Positions 41,919-42,674 of a stretch of 42,674 nucleotides of DNA are shown in pieces. Positions within the stretch are counted from its first letter, which is position 1. Every line of letters begins with the position of its first letter. This DNA comes from JAQVWU01 sp964628455 (GTDB taxonomy: Bacteria > Bacillota > Clostridia > Oscillospirales > CAG-272), in contig CAZVPD010000010.1 in assembly GCA_964628455.1 (NCBI GenBank), positions 1 through 42,674 on the forward strand, written 5' to 3'. Position numbers and translations under genes: made by a program. Below the pieces are notes generated by a model that saw only the letters and a list, made by a program, of their open reading frames with translations, ran no database searches and was not told the DNA's origin.

Positions 41919-42230
41919 CACGCTGTCCCCCATTTCTCAAAATCCGTTTTATATCCCGATTCCTTTAACTGCCGTATCGGATCACACGCCTTGAATTCTT
42001 TCATCCTTATCATCACGAAGCCGTATCGCCTCCGGTTCCGTCCTGTTCCGGCGGAATTCCGGAGGGTATAAACACCGGAAACATGATAAAACAAAAAAGT
42101 AAAAAAAGAGTGACGCACAGAGACAAAAAAGAAACGGGATCCCCGAAAGAGCGAACGTATGATTCTGTCTCCCCCGAAAGCGATTCTTTATGAACTGATA
42201 ACATAATATAACAAAAATCGACAAATTGCA

Positions 42231-42275
42231 ATATTGTTTTCTTGTTTTGTTGACAATCTTCGTTTAAAACAATAT
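42231..42275 (+). repeat. Inverted repeat flanking the hsdM promoter
   Basis: ATATTGTTTT (42231-42240) and AAAACAATAT (42266-42275), ten-bp perfect arms around the -35 region and ending in the -10. A dimeric repressor bound to both would cover the promoter. Sequence from 41934 to 42230 shows no other feature. Confidence 0.5.
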
Positions 42276-42278
42276 AAT
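42250..42278 (+). promoter_or_regulatory. Perfect consensus promoter of the hsdM gene
   Basis: TTGACA (42250-42255), 17-base spacer, TATAAT (42273-42278). It starts near 42285 and gives a leader of about 100 bases before hsdM. Confidence 0.85.
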
Positions 42279-42388
42279 TTTAAAATCATATTCATTTGTC
42301 CCGGTAACACTATAACCAAACCATGCCGGCATGAGCGGGTCCTGTTCGGTGATCCGGAAAAGTTATACAGCAATTCAAGAGAATATAC

Positions 42389-42674
42389 ATGGAGAAAAAC
42401 AAAAATGAGGAACGGCAGGCAAGAGATGAGCTTCACAGGGCTATACGGAGCATTGCGGATGATTTAAGGGGCAGCGTCGACGGGTGGGATTTCAAAAATT
42501 ATGTCTTCGGAATGATGTTCTACCGCTATATATCCGAGAATCTGACAAATTACATCAACGGCGGCGAGCACGCTGCCGGCAATAAAGACTTCGATTATGC
42601 AGCTTTATCGGATAAGGAAGCAGAAAAAGCACGCTCAGGCCTTATACAGGAAAAAGGCTTTTTTATCCTGCCTT
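42389..42674 (+). CDS. hsdM: Type I restriction-modification methylase subunit HsdM, partial
   Basis: N-terminal 95 aa, cut by the window edge. The HsdM N-terminal helical domain is clear: RDELHRAIRSIADDLRGSVD and WDFKNYVFGMMFYRYISENLT in two adjacent segments. HsdM methylates adenine in the target site with HsdS and supports cleavage by HsdR. AAGAGA lies before the ATG. The catalytic NPPF motif is beyond the window, so an intact gene is presumed, not shown. Specificity and restriction genes should follow on the right. Confidence 0.93.
   Translation, partial: MEKNKNEERQARDELHRAIRSIADDLRGSVDGWDFKNYVFGMMFYRYISENLTNYINGGEHAAGNKDFDYAALSDKEAEKARSGLIQEKGFFILP

Overview
The window looks like a chromosomal segment from a low-to-mid-GC Gram-positive anaerobe of the Clostridia (Bacillota), probably a gut-type member of the Oscillospirales or a relative. 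This is inferred from consensus sigma-A promoters, strong AGGAGG-like ribosome sites with several TTG starts, a T-box leader, a tRNA with encoded CCA, lipobox-bearing surface proteins, and family content (RsgA, RadA, ImmA/XRE pair, Lar proteins, anaerobic-type sulfatases). No taxonomic search was possible.

Layout. 0-8.2 kb is housekeeping: a partial leftward gene at the edge, a D,D-carboxypeptidase with a tyrosine recombinase (leftward), a small membrane protein and radA (rightward), a small convergent gene, a phosphoesterase and rsgA. Between the last two (6.0-6.3 kb) lies a promoter-to-terminator unit with no convincing protein. 7.6-9.4 kb holds an XRE regulator with an ImmA-like protease behind a promoter full of GTGAA half-sites, then a membrane protein. 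9.5-13.4 kb is a leftward larE-larB-larC operon for the nickel-pincer nucleotide cofactor, with a translationally coupled cysteine hydrolase at its end and a structured leader, but no larA. 13.4-15.8 kb is an ABC exporter pair.

15.9-29.4 kb is a carbohydrate block: two sulfatases, a GH13 alpha-glucosidase, a five-bladed-propeller glycosidase, an alpha/beta hydrolase (opposite strand), a peptidoglycan amidase overlapping a GH13 lipoprotein, glucuronate isomerase and a TIM-barrel sugar isomerase. It suggests use of sulfated, uronate-containing and alpha-linked glycans. In its middle, at 23.3-23.9 kb, are an orphan T-box leader with a non-canonical antiterminator and a convergent tRNA-Gly(CCC) with a non-canonical T-loop. 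29.5-31.1 kb is an Lrp regulator coupled to a frameshifted aminotransferase. 31.2-39.6 kb has two lipoprotein sugar-binding proteins without permeases, a very large GH99-like lipoprotein and an IclR regulator split by an in-frame TAG. 39.8-41.9 kb is a leftward Gfo/Idh/MocA dehydrogenase plus URO-D-like pair. The right edge starts a type I restriction methylase (hsdM), cut by the window, behind a perfect consensus promoter spanned by an inverted repeat.

Three genes are interrupted (first sulfatase, aminotransferase, IclR). The two frameshifts are both consistent with one missing base and could be assembly errors; the TAG is a substitution-type lesion. No CRISPR array, rRNA, insertion sequence or prophage structural gene was seen.
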